Shown piece after piece: positions 8,688 to 17,052 of a stretch of DNA of 51,686 bases (the stretch's first letter is position 1; each line of letters starts with the position of its first letter). The translations under genes were made by a program, and so were the position numbers. The notes below the pieces were generated by a model. That model saw only the letters and a list, made by a program, of their open reading frames with translations, did no database searches and was not told where the DNA came from. This DNA comes from Planctomycetota bacterium (GTDB taxonomy: Bacteria; Planctomycetota; Planctomycetia; Pirellulales; Pirellulaceae), in assembly GCA_029979005.1 (NCBI GenBank), contig JAPOIJ010000011.1, forward strand, positions 1 to 51,686, written 5' to 3'.

Positions 8688-9716
8688 CTATTTGTTGATT
8701 GCGTTGTTGGTGGAATCTGCTTGACGAGGCGAAGATTCGACCTGTGTATCGACCCGTTTCCAACCAAGCGGAACGCTGGGTCGAACGAAAGCTCCGAAGA
8801 AATCTTGAAGTTTGAATAATTGATTATTCAATTCGCGATCCTGAAACTGGAAATAGGTACTGGTTTCATCACCGCGGGCCGGGTCGTAGTTAGCCGAATA
8901 AAGATGCATTGCAGAAGGGAGAAAGTCTTTCCGGGCAATGACGAGTTCAATTTTGGAATACGTTCGGGCGTCTTGGATTCGTTTTGGGTAAAGCTCGAGC
9001 CAGTACTCATCCTGAACACCTTCGGGGGTTGCTGAACGCACCCAGTAACGTTCCTGAATTACTTTTTTCTCTGCACCAAAAATAAATGGAAGAGGGCTCT
9101 CTGCAACATTCCCCTGCATACTTGGAGGGATTTTTGTTTCATAAAGACGTTTTGTGCTGAAGTCAAAATCGAACAGACTTTTGCCATCGCAGATCCAACG
9201 CTCTTGCGACACCGCATCATTGGCTTGTCGATATTCTGCGTCGCCATTGGGCGTCTGTGGCGGGCGGGAGAACTGAAGTACGTTGGTCGTTTCGTAACGA
9301 GCTCGATCGGGGGCTGCAAATCTAATTTGGCCTTGGGTAATTTTGTGAGCGGCAAGTCGGTTGCTGCGAGGGTCACGCCAATTAACAGCCTCACTGTCGT
9401 ACTCATATCGGATAAAACCACAACGGTATTTTTCAACTCGTTTGCTATTTTGTTCCCAGAAATCTAGCAGATCATTGACATATTTTTCATGTTCGGGATC
9501 GAGGGGAAACCCTGGGGGTTGCCTGGTTGGGTTGGCAAGGGCTTGCTGTTGCGCTTGAGCCGTAGCGGCCATTTGTTCGGGTGAAAGCTGAACTTTTTGA
9601 GGTTGGTTCGTTGTTTCTTGTAACTGAGTCTGTGCCAAAACTGAGCTGGCAAGGATCGAGCCCGCTAACATTGACAGACAAAACGCCAGTTTTGAATTAA
9701 TACACCCGTTAAGCAT
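8688..9716 (-). CDS. Exported TIGR03009-type protein (planctomycete family)
   Basis: Exported protein of 342 residues: signal peptide (FCLSMLAGSILASSVLAQ), a Gln-rich linker, then a domain with LLDFWEQNSKRVEKYRCGFIRYEYDS, GQIRFAAPDRARYET, ERWICDGKSLFDFD and the C-terminal YFQFQDRELNNQLFKLQDFFGAFVRPSVPLGWKR. These match my memory of the planctomycete TIGR03009 family, whose beta-rich pattern resembles LolA-type lipoprotein carriers. The function is not known; a role in carrying hydrophobic cargo would be inference only. It is convergent with the rhomboid gene. Confidence 0.75.
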   Translation of the reverse strand: MLNGCINSKLAFCLSMLAGSILASSVLAQTQLQETTNQPQKVQLSPEQMAATAQAQQQALANPTRQPPGFPLDPEHEKYVNDLLDFWEQNSKRVEKYRCGFIRYEYDSEAVNWRDPRSNRLAAHKITQGQIRFAAPDRARYETTNVLQFSRPPQTPNGDAEYRQANDAVSQERWICDGKSLFDFDFSTKRLYETKIPPSMQGNVAESPLPFIFGAEKKVIQERYWVRSATPEGVQDEYWLELYPKRIQDARTYSKIELVIARKDFLPSAMHLYSANYDPARGDETSTYFQFQDRELNNQLFKLQDFFGAFVRPSVPLGWKRVDTQVESSPRQADSTNNAINK

Positions 9717-9847
9717 TTCTTCTTCCTTGAATCAAAGCCTTTTCTATCGCGCACGGAATCCTCGTGCGGTGCTGAGTCTATCACTTCGTTGAGGAGTGAC
9801 CTAGGTGAATCGAGCCGCTAGCATTTTTGGAGGGCAGGGTAGGGGAG

Positions 9848-10681
9848 CTAACCGAGGTGGCTTGATTCAATTCCACCAATGGCGTCGACGACGAGGGCTC
9901 TGAGGTTGGGGGCGGCGATAGCAGCGGCATCGATGACTTCCTGGCCGGAAGTCGCTTCGAGTACATCTGGTTTGGCGACATTCGATACGACGGACATCGC
10001 GAGAACGCGCATTCCATAACGGCTTGCAACATTGGCTTCCGGAACCGTGGACATTCCAACGACATCGGCCCCCGCTTTTTTCAAAAATCGATATTCAGCC
10101 TTAGTTTCATAGTTTGGGCCGAGCATGGATGCGTAAACGCCTTGATGCAACGTGAAATCTTGCTTTCGTGCGCAAGCGATGGCTTGGGCGATTAATTTCC
10201 GATCGTACAGATCGCTCAATTGCGTCGGCCGCTGCTGATTCGTGGGCGGTGAAAGGTGGGTAGTGGATCGAAACATGAAATCGAGGTGACTTTTGATCAG
10301 CATGATCTCGCCACTTTTGTAATTGGGATTAATTCCTCCGGAGGCGTTACTGATGAAAAGAGTTTGGATGCCCAGATGGTTCATCACGTGAATGGGGAGT
10401 GTCGAAAGATCGACTGGGTAGCCCTCATAGAGATGGAACCGCCCTTGCATTGCGATGATATTTGCGCCGGCGAGCCGCCCGCAGATCAGTTGCCCCTGAT
10501 GACCGGTTGCTGTGCTTTGTGGAAAGAACGGGATTTGTTCGTAGGGAAGAACCAAATCGACGGCGATTTCGTCGGCAACTTGTCCCGCGCCAGTTCCCAA
10601 AACAATACCGAAAGCGGGACTAGATCCCCAATGGTTGGAGATATAATCCGCGGCTTTCTTGATGATGGTGGGGAATTCCAA
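9848..10681 (-). CDS. Purine nucleoside phosphorylase, Asn-type (paralogue 1)
   Basis: Trimeric-type (PNP-II) purine nucleoside phosphorylase, splitting purine nucleosides with phosphate into base and ribose-1-phosphate. Key residues by alignment with human PNP: phosphate loop LGTGAG, His61, Arg81, His83, Tyr85 (GRFHLYEGYP), Glu192 (GPNYETKAE), Met210-Ser211, and Ser233-Asn234 (VVSNVA) in place of human Thr242-Asn243. Asn at this site goes with 6-oxopurines (inosine, guanosine). The start is TTG at 10681, because an in-frame stop lies 13-15 bases upstream and no better start is visible. It is the second gene of a tandem pair, downstream of paralogue 2 on the same strand (gap 92 bases). Confidence 0.9.
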   Translation of the reverse strand: MEFPTIIKKAADYISNHWGSSPAFGIVLGTGAGQVADEIAVDLVLPYEQIPFFPQSTATGHQGQLICGRLAGANIIAMQGRFHLYEGYPVDLSTLPIHVMNHLGIQTLFISNASGGINPNYKSGEIMLIKSHLDFMFRSTTHLSPPTNQQRPTQLSDLYDRKLIAQAIACARKQDFTLHQGVYASMLGPNYETKAEYRFLKKAGADVVGMSTVPEANVASRYGMRVLAMSVVSNVAKPDVLEATSGQEVIDAAAIAAPNLRALVVDAIGGIESSHLG

Positions 10682-10773
10682 AGGCGCGAGCGACTATTTA
10701 AAGGGGGTGAAAATGAAGGCGGTAATCGAATGGATGGTGTAACGGGAGTCGTATTTGTTTTAGTCGAGTATCT

Positions 10774-11601
10774 CTAGGTTACTTCCTCTGCTAACACGCC
10801 GAGCACCAGTTCCGTCAATTTCGGTTCGGCTTCGTTGGCAATGCGAATGATTTCGTTAACGTCCGCTGGTTTGAGTGCATCGGCGAGGCACATGTCTGTG
10901 ATGATTGAAAAACCAACGACCCGCATACCGGCATGGATTGCCACGATGACTTCGGGGACAGTCGACATGCCGACGACATCGGCGCCGATTGTTCGAAGGA
11001 ATCTATATTCCGCTCGAGTTTCCAGGTTGGGACCGGCTACGGCGACGAGCACTCCCTGGTGTGCGACAATGTCCTGGGCTCTCGCGATGCGAAGGGCGCG
11101 TTCAATCAGTTGATGGCAGTAGGGTTCACACATGTCAGGGAAACGCGGCCCCAAGCGATCGTCGTTAATTCCAATCAGCGGATTGTCTCCCATCAAGTTG
11201 ATCTGATCTTCGATCAGCATGATGTCTCCCTCGGAGAAGTAGGGATTCAATCCCCCAACGGCGTTAGAGCAGACCAGGAGGTCGGCACCGAGCGCTTTCA
11301 TAACTCGGACTGGAAGGGTGATTTCTTTGAGGGGATAGCCCTCGTACATGTGAATCCGCCCTTCCATCGCAATGACTGGAAGACCATTGAGCGTGCCGCA
11401 AACGAGTTGCCCTTTGTGGGAAATTGCCGTGGACTGCGGGAAGTTGGGGATGTCGGCGTAGTCGATCGAGACTGCGTCCTCAATTTTTTCAACAAGTGAT
11501 CCCAAACCAGTGCCAAGGATGATGCCGGCTCTCGGTGTTTGGGACCATTGGGATTGAATAAAGGCAACTGATTCCTGGATCTTATCAAACAAATCAAGCA
11601 T
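10774..11601 (-). CDS. Purine nucleoside phosphorylase homologue, Asp-type (paralogue 2)
   Basis: Second PNP-II family protein (275 residues). The catalytic frame is intact: LGTGLGS, His62, Arg82, His84, Tyr86, Glu194 (GPNLETRAE), Met212-Ser213. The base-recognition residue equivalent to human Asn243 is Asp236 (GAC at 10894-10896, in IITDMC). In human PNP the Asn243Asp change shifts activity to adenosine, and MTA phosphorylase carries Asp in this region, so this copy may use 6-aminopurines such as adenosine or methylthioadenosine; that is inference. The ATG at 11601 has AGGA nine bases upstream. It lies upstream of paralogue 1, so together they would cover both purine classes. Confidence 0.88.
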   Translation of the reverse strand: MLDLFDKIQESVAFIQSQWSQTPRAGIILGTGLGSLVEKIEDAVSIDYADIPNFPQSTAISHKGQLVCGTLNGLPVIAMEGRIHMYEGYPLKEITLPVRVMKALGADLLVCSNAVGGLNPYFSEGDIMLIEDQINLMGDNPLIGINDDRLGPRFPDMCEPYCHQLIERALRIARAQDIVAHQGVLVAVAGPNLETRAEYRFLRTIGADVVGMSTVPEVIVAIHAGMRVVGFSIITDMCLADALKPADVNEIIRIANEAEPKLTELVLGVLAEEVT

Positions 11602-11744
11602 AACTGTATCCTGAGTTCTGAAGTTCAGCGCTCCAACCTACCCGACACTGGTTTTAGTGCTCAAGTGGCTATCGGTTGAACCGGTGTAAAACATTGGTCG
11701 AAACGGAGTGGCAAAAGCGTGCCGTGTTTGTTTTGCAGAGCTTT

Positions 11745-13130
11745 TTACTTGGTTTCGGAGCCTTCCAGTTTTTTTGAGGCAATTTTTTTAGCCATTGGTT
11801 CAAACTTGAATTCGTTGACGAGTTGTGCAGCGATCGGATCTACTCGCTGGGAAACCGACTCCGCCATCGTAAAGACGAGCGTTACTCTTCGGCCGTCTTC
11901 ATTGGCCACGTGGTAATAGAACCAGTTGACCGGCACGCCCTCTTCCTCACCCCCAACCACGACTTGCAGTGCCATGTGTCCAGCGAGTGTCGGGAGAGTT
12001 GTTGCTGCCAAAAGAACGGCGTTTTCGTCCGCCGAAATAATTTTGGCAACTTCGGTTTTGTAGTCATCAAGGGTCAGTGGATTGTCGGCTGGACGCGAAG
12101 GGAGTTGGACGATGTTGCATTGTGCGAGAAGTTCGTTTCCATCGATGAAGCGAAGAACCGCAGCATCCTGCTCAGTTGCAATCATCTTCCAGCGAGGTTC
12201 GTAAGTCACCGAGAATTTTCCCGCCTCACTTTGCCAGCGAACACGTTGACGAATTTTATTGTCTTTTCCGGTGTATTTGGCCAGTGATTCGTTGGAAAGT
12301 TTATCGGTGGTGGCGTTCGTGATGCGGATGTCGATTTTGGTCTTTCCGTCAAACCCGGGAGCAATTTGGCCGGGGCCGCGGCGCTCGCGGACGGTCAACT
12401 TGAGGCTCGACAACGAATCATCCACACGGTTGATCGTCGCAATTCCACTGAGTTCCATCTCCGTGACGACGTCGTTCACGTCACCGAGTAACGTGCCGAT
12501 GATATAAACACGTGCTGATTTGGAATCGTATTTCTTAAGCAGAATTTTTACTTTGGATTCTTCAATTCGATTCAGTCGAAGCATTTTGGCGAGCGCTTCA
12601 ACGGGCGGCTCCCAGCTGTCACCTTCTTTAACCGCTTCTCGGCTAAAGACGGCAGAGAGCGTCATTGGATCCGCGGGGTTTTGAATTAACTCAAGCTCTG
12701 CCTGGTCTAAGACGCCTGACATTGAGGCTAGTTCAACTTGTTCGCCAGACTTTTCCCTAAGTCGAGCAACGATCAGTTGATTGTTTGAATTAAGCTCAGG
12801 TTTCGTCGTACCCCGATCAAGTTTGATCCGTCCATTTGCATTTTCGAAAAAGCGGATCGACTGCTCATCGCTGGTCGTTCTTTGGAAAAATGATAATTTC
12901 GCATCGACATTTAACGGGAGAGGTACAATTTCTCCCGTCTCATCGTTGGGAACCGTCACGGTTCCGCTGTGCATGAAATCCGAAGTAACCCGGCATTGGG
13001 ACCCTTTTTCAAAAGTAACGCGGAGATCGATGGTCTCTTGGGCAAAGGCGGAGGATGCAAAAACGACCAAGACTAAGGCGAAATGAGTCAGTTGGCAGCA
13101 AAAAGTCGGAAATCGTTGGTTTTTAAGCAT
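11745..13130 (-). CDS. Exported protein of unknown function
   Basis: Protein of 461 residues with a signal peptide (FALVLVVFASSAFAQ). I do not recognise a family. The body has alternating beta-type segments (IDLRVTFEKGSQCRVTSDFMHSG, VTEMELSGIATINRVDDSL), and the last 130 residues (KFSVTYEPRWKMIATEQDAAVLRF to FEPMAKKIASKKLEG) look like a second domain. The whole pattern suggests an exported beta-rich planctomycete protein. I chose the ATG at 13130, which has GGAAAG just upstream and puts the signal peptide near the start, over a longer form from 13187. It is divergent from the sigma factor gene. Confidence 0.7.
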   Translation of the reverse strand: MLKNQRFPTFCCQLTHFALVLVVFASSAFAQETIDLRVTFEKGSQCRVTSDFMHSGTVTVPNDETGEIVPLPLNVDAKLSFFQRTTSDEQSIRFFENANGRIKLDRGTTKPELNSNNQLIVARLREKSGEQVELASMSGVLDQAELELIQNPADPMTLSAVFSREAVKEGDSWEPPVEALAKMLRLNRIEESKVKILLKKYDSKSARVYIIGTLLGDVNDVVTEMELSGIATINRVDDSLSSLKLTVRERRGPGQIAPGFDGKTKIDIRITNATTDKLSNESLAKYTGKDNKIRQRVRWQSEAGKFSVTYEPRWKMIATEQDAAVLRFIDGNELLAQCNIVQLPSRPADNPLTLDDYKTEVAKIISADENAVLLAATTLPTLAGHMALQVVVGGEEEGVPVNWFYYHVANEDGRRVTLVFTMAESVSQRVDPIAAQLVNEFKFEPMAKKIASKKLEGSETK

Positions 13131-13679
13131 TATTCTTTCCAAGAAGTCGTCTAAAAGGCGCGAATTATGGGGTGTGTTCAAAAACACCGCTGTTTGGTCA
13201 ACAATCGACCAATTTTCGTCTCAAATCGAACAATCTCGTCTCGATCCGAAATGTTTGCCAGGGCCTCTGATCAGTCGGATTTAGGAAGAAAATTCAATTT
13301 CAGGCGGAAAAAACAGGTGATTTGTGTTTATTCGTGTGTTTTCAGGGCGTTTTGGAACGTATTTTGCAGCCCTTAAATTGTTAACTTCGGCGAAACAAAG
13401 CCTTTTTATCAAGTGACTTTCGGTTGATTGGGAGCTTTGGGAGGAATTGCTGTCGGTGAGTCGTTGCGACTTTCGGATGGTTGTCGGGGTGAGCGAGTAC
13501 GAGTGCATCGAACCTTTGTTGGATTGGCTCGTAACTAAAACCGTAAGAACACTGAGGTTCGGTCGGTTTACATGATCAGGATGATCGTAGATGTTAGGAG
13601 TCTCGGAGTTTTGAATTGAGTGCGATTGGATAGTCGTGCTTAGTTGGAGCAAAGAGACACAAAGGAAATAAGGCTTGTC
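13131..13679. other. Divergent intergenic region, 549 bases
   Basis: No coding potential I trust. It separates the minus-strand exported protein from the plus-strand sigma factor and must hold both promoters. The one recognisable element is the sigma-54-like -24/-12 site at 13353, described separately. Confidence 0.5.
13353..13368 (+). promoter_or_regulatory. Candidate sigma-54 (-24/-12) promoter
   Basis: TGGAACGTATTTTGCA agrees with the sigma-54 consensus TGGCACG-N4-TTGCW at every fixed position except one (A for C at position 4), with the GG and GC elements at the required spacing. It points toward the sigma factor gene, about 310 bases upstream of its ATG. No activator site is recognised, so this is a candidate only. 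Confidence 0.4.
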
Positions 13680-15380
13680 ATGCACTCCGATTACAAATGT
13701 GATTCAATTCGAGATTTACGCGATCAGCAGGTGCGTTTTGCACCACGGGACAAGAAAATTGAGCAAGTCGATTGTGCCGAAAAACTGCTGCGCGATATTC
13801 AGCTCGATCGAGATTATAATTTTGAATTTGTTTGTTTTCGAATTACTGGTTTCCGCCCAGAAAAATCAGCGATTGTAAAAATAAAAGGTGAGAACCTCCG
13901 TCACGACTTGCATTGCTTTATCGAAGACCTTTCTGATTCGGCCAACGTCAGCGCGGAAGAATTCGGACAGCCAGTTCATACCGTCGATGATTTAAGCAAG
14001 ATGTTTAACGTTTCGACTAAAACGATTTCGAGATGGCGCCAGCAGGGTTTGGTCAGCCGCAAGTTTATTTTTAACGGCGGGCGTCGGCGCGTTGGTTTTC
14101 TCCATACCAGTGTCGATCAGTTCATCAAACGCAATCGGCAGAAGGTCAAGCGGGGCGCACGGTTCAGCCAGTTAAGAAAAGCAGACAAGGACGAGATCAT
14201 CGAACGCGCTCGCCGGCTTGCCAAGGCCGGTGGTTGTCCCGCCGATATTACGCGTCGGATTGCCAAACATATGGATCGAAGTGTTGAGACGATTCGTTAC
14301 ACAATCAAGCAGTTTGACAGCGATAATCCAACAATTGCAGTGTTCCCGGATCAAACGGGTCCGTTGAATTTGGAGATGAAAGAGCGTGTGTATGCGGATT
14401 TCAGCGCTGGAAGATCTGCCGATTCGATTGCAAAGCGTTACGGCAGAACGAAGACAACGATTTATCGTGTCATCAACGAGGTGCGTGCTAACTTGATCAT
14501 GGAGCTGCCTCTTGATTTTATGGACAACCCGGAATTCCACCGGCGAGCCGCGGAAAAGCGGATTGTGGATTCTGAGATGCCTGAACCTGAGACAAAAACT
14601 CGGAGGACAAAGCCACCAGCTGGTTTACCACGCTATTTGGCCTCGCTTTACGAAGTCGCTTTGCTGACTCGGGAGCAGGAGCAATACCTTTTCCGGAAAT
14701 ACAACTTTCTTAAGTTTCAAGCCAGTCGCCTGCGCGGGAAGCTTGATCCGTCCAATGCGAAGTCGTCTGAGATGGACACCATCGAGAAGCTTTATGATGA
14801 CGCTGTAAAAATTAAGAATCGGATCGTTCAGGCAAACCTGCGTTTGGTGGTTTCGATCGCCAAGCGGCATGTTGCAGCAAGTGAAGACTTTTTCCAGCTG
14901 GTCAGCGATGGGAACATGTCGCTTATTCGAGCGGTTGAAAAGTTTGACTACTCTCGGGGTAACAAGTTCAGTACCTACTCCAGCTGGGCGATTATGAAGA
15001 ATTTTGCACGTACCATTCCAGGTGCTTTCAAACAGCGCGATCGGTTCCGGCCCACCTCCGAGGAGGTTTTCCTAGCAAAAGCGGATCAGCGCACCGACCG
15101 TTACTTGTTGGAGTCTGAGCAGGATCTGAGGAAAAAGCAGGTCAATTCGATTCTTGAGATCCTGGATGACCGTGAGCAAAAGATTATCGTTTGCCGATTT
15201 GGTTTGGATTACAGTTTTGAGCCTCAGACTTTGAAGGAAGTCGGTGCTCAACTCGGGGTTACCAAAGAGCGAGTTCGTCAAATTGAAGCTCGGGCACTCA
15301 ATAAACTCCGTTCTGCTGCTAAAGAGCAAAACATCGATCTACCTGACAGTATCTTCTTTGAACTAGAGTCAGGGAACTAA
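13680..15380 (+). CDS. Sigma-70-family RNA polymerase sigma factor with HTH-rich N-terminus
   Basis: Sigma factor of 566 residues. After about 90 residues comes a MerR/excisionase-like HTH (VDDLSKMFNVSTKTISRWRQQGL, then NGGRRRVGF). Two more HTH-like segments follow: PADITRRIAKHMDRSVETIR and RSADSIAKRYGRTKTTIYRV. The sigma part starts near 300: region 1.2/2.1-like (YEVALLTREQEQYLFRKY), region 2 (ANLRLVVSIAKRHVAASEDFF, FDYSRGNKFSTYSSWAIMKN) and region 4 (LDDREQKIIVCRFGLD, LGVTKERVRQIEARAL). Region 3 is short and hard to see, and the usual TWWIRQ of region 2.4 reads SSWAIMKN. I chose the ATG at 13680 with AAGG upstream over a TTG at 13644. It may be an alternative factor with its own DNA-binding or regulatory head. 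A strong terminator follows. Confidence 0.85.
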   Translation: MHSDYKCDSIRDLRDQQVRFAPRDKKIEQVDCAEKLLRDIQLDRDYNFEFVCFRITGFRPEKSAIVKIKGENLRHDLHCFIEDLSDSANVSAEEFGQPVHTVDDLSKMFNVSTKTISRWRQQGLVSRKFIFNGGRRRVGFLHTSVDQFIKRNRQKVKRGARFSQLRKADKDEIIERARRLAKAGGCPADITRRIAKHMDRSVETIRYTIKQFDSDNPTIAVFPDQTGPLNLEMKERVYADFSAGRSADSIAKRYGRTKTTIYRVINEVRANLIMELPLDFMDNPEFHRRAAEKRIVDSEMPEPETKTRRTKPPAGLPRYLASLYEVALLTREQEQYLFRKYNFLKFQASRLRGKLDPSNAKSSEMDTIEKLYDDAVKIKNRIVQANLRLVVSIAKRHVAASEDFFQLVSDGNMSLIRAVEKFDYSRGNKFSTYSSWAIMKNFARTIPGAFKQRDRFRPTSEEVFLAKADQRTDRYLLESEQDLRKKQVNSILEILDDREQKIIVCRFGLDYSFEPQTLKEVGAQLGVTKERVRQIEARALNKLRSAAKEQNIDLPDSIFFELESGN

Positions 15381-15415
15381 TCAGCAGACGCTTAGTTTCG
15401 TATTGTGAGTTGATG

Positions 15416-15449
15416 CACAGCCACTGCGTTGCAGTGGCTGTGTTTTTTT
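15416..15449 (+). terminator. Strong Rho-independent terminator after the sigma factor gene
   Basis: A perfect 12-base inverted repeat (CACAGCCACTGC / GCAGTGGCTGTG) with a GTT loop is followed by seven T, 35 bases after the stop codon. Confidence 0.93.
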
Positions 15450-16185
15450 ATGGAGGGCTGGTCTGTGTGCGTTAGTAGTCGAGATCGTCTGGCTAGTTTC
15501 CGGAATCCAGGGGCCAGACGGACAAAAGACGGGCGTGCGCGGGGAGACGCGCAGTTCCGCGCTGCTCTTCGAAATTGAATGCCCGGAATGAAAGCAGTCG
15601 ATTTAGGCGTTGAGTGAAGAATCGGGGCCTTGATTGGGCTCTTCATTCCACTTCAAGTTTGGCCGCTGCACCGGTTCGGGGGTGGTCGTTTTTGTCAGTT
15701 CACTGCACCGTTTTTCGTTTGTTGGGAGCAGTTCGAATGGCGATGGAAGCCAATTGCAGTCCGGGGGGCATTCAAATTGATAGGCTGGTGTCGTTATCTC
15801 AAACATTGTATCGCTTTCGCTTAGAGGTGATTTGAGGAGTTATTCGAAGATGCCTACGGGTCATTACGTGAATTCTCTCAAAAAGGTCTCTGTTTTCGGC
15901 TTTTTCGTTTGAGGTGAAGAATAATTAACGATTCATTGCTAGTTTGGGATGAATACGAAGGTGGCGAACTGGAGGGGTGGGGGTTGAAGTCGTTTTACAG
16001 CGGGTTGATGGAGTGGCTGAGATGTCCAGGGGCGCTGGTTTGTTGCCTAGAAAGGCCGAATTGAACGTCCAGTCGAGAAATGCCCCGAAATCGGCTCACT
16101 TCTCGTGGATATTTAGCCGATAGTCAGCGAGTCCCCGTTTAGATGGGGTAATTTCGTTGGGTCTTGGATTGTTCCACTGAAATTC
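15450..16185. other. Intergenic region with no supported gene
   Basis: About 740 bases between the terminator and the tRNA promoter. Short open frames exist on both strands (for example 15603-15806 minus and 15614-15835 plus), but they overlap each other, lack ribosome sites and show no recognisable protein features. I see no RNA gene here. Confidence 0.45.
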
Positions 16186-16197
16186 TTGCAATTCGTA

Positions 16198-16230
16198 TTG
16201 CAGGGTAAATCTATTTAGATATATTTACCC
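16198..16230 (+). promoter_or_regulatory. Candidate promoter and overlapping operator-like palindromes of the tRNA-tuf operon
   Basis: A -35-like TTGCAG (16198) and a -10-like TATATT (16220) are 16 bases apart and end about 19 bases before tRNA-Thr. Over the same bases lies an inverted repeat GGGTAAAT (16203-16210) / ATTTACCC (16223-16230), and inside it a second palindrome ATCTA-TT-TAGAT. It is the only strong symmetric element in the gap and may bind a regulator of the operon. Confidence 0.5.
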
Positions 16231-16243
16231 GACTAAACTTTAC

Positions 16244-16316
16244 GCCGGCGTAGCTCAGTTGGCAGAGCAGCTGTTTTGTAAACAGCAGGTCGTGGGTTCA
16301 AGTCCCTCCGCCGGCT
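16244..16316 (+). tRNA. tRNA-Thr (anticodon TGT)
   Basis: Cloverleaf: acceptor GCCGGCG / CGCCGGC, D arm with TAGCTCAGTTGGCAGAGCA, anticodon stem GCTGT / ACAGC around a TTTGTAA loop (anticodon TGT), T arm with GGTTCAAGTCC. No CCA is encoded; the discriminator is T. First gene of a tRNA-tuf operon in the same order as E. coli thrU-tyrU-glyT-thrT-tufB. Confidence 0.97.
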
Positions 16317-16444
16317 TTTCTCGTTCCCTTGTGGTTTTCACAGGGGAGTGGGTTGTGGATTGTTGTGTCAGAGATCGGTGGGATTGCGCGAAAGGCTTTT
16401 TTTCGCGTGTTTTCTGGGTTTTTGTCATGCGGCATTGAGTTTTT

Positions 16445-16526
16445 GGGGGGTTACCGAAGCGGTCAAACGGGACAGACTGTAAATCTGTTGGCTATGCCTT
16501 CGCAGGTTCGAATCCTGCACCCCCCA
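16445..16526 (+). tRNA. tRNA-Tyr (anticodon GTA)
   Basis: Acceptor GGGGGGT / ACCCCCC, anticodon stem ACAGA / TCTGT around CTGTAAA (anticodon GTA), a long variable arm as expected for a bacterial type II tRNA, and T arm GCAGG-TTCGAAT-CCTGC. Discriminator A, no encoded CCA. It lies 128 bases after tRNA-Thr. Confidence 0.96.
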
Positions 16527-16734
16527 CTGCTTCAAGTAGATTTTTCGATTGGCGAATTTGAAATCGCCGAAAGGGAAGAAATGGGCGAAATGGGTGGTTT
16601 GCTCCTGTTTCGTAGCTGGAAGTGGCTGATTTGGTGTCAATTAGGGAAAATGTCCGCTGAAATTTGGGTTTTTTTGCTCACTTGTCATTGGGGTTTTCGC
16701 CTAAGTTGTTAGATTGATGAGTCAAGTTGGTTGT

Positions 16735-16758
16735 AACACGCAGGAGCTGCTGCGTGTT
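16735..16758 (+). other. Stem-loop in the tRNA operon spacer
   Basis: A perfect nine-base inverted repeat AACACGCAG / CTGCGTGTT encloses GAGCTG, just upstream of tRNA-Gly. There is no T run, so it is more likely an RNA processing site than a terminator; that role is inference. Confidence 0.5.
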
Positions 16759-16765
16759 GTGATTA

Positions 16766-16837
<72 letters not shown>

Positions 16838-16880
16838 ATTTGTAGATTGATAGGATTTGGGCTCGATCAAAACGGGCTTC

Positions 16881-16952
<72 letters not shown>

Positions 16953-17052
16953 CTGATTGTGGTTCGGCTTGGTGACTTGCTGCGGCGGGTTGGTTGGTCG
17001 ATTTTTAACTTGGTTGTTGAGATTAAAAACAGAAGACAGGTAATAAGAAGGT

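Noticed and set aside
15603-15835. Overlapping short frames on both strands in the gap before the tRNA operon
   Set aside because: They conflict with each other and lack ribosome sites and protein features.
16329-16712. A 127-codon frame across tRNA-Tyr
   Set aside because: It runs through a well supported tRNA gene.
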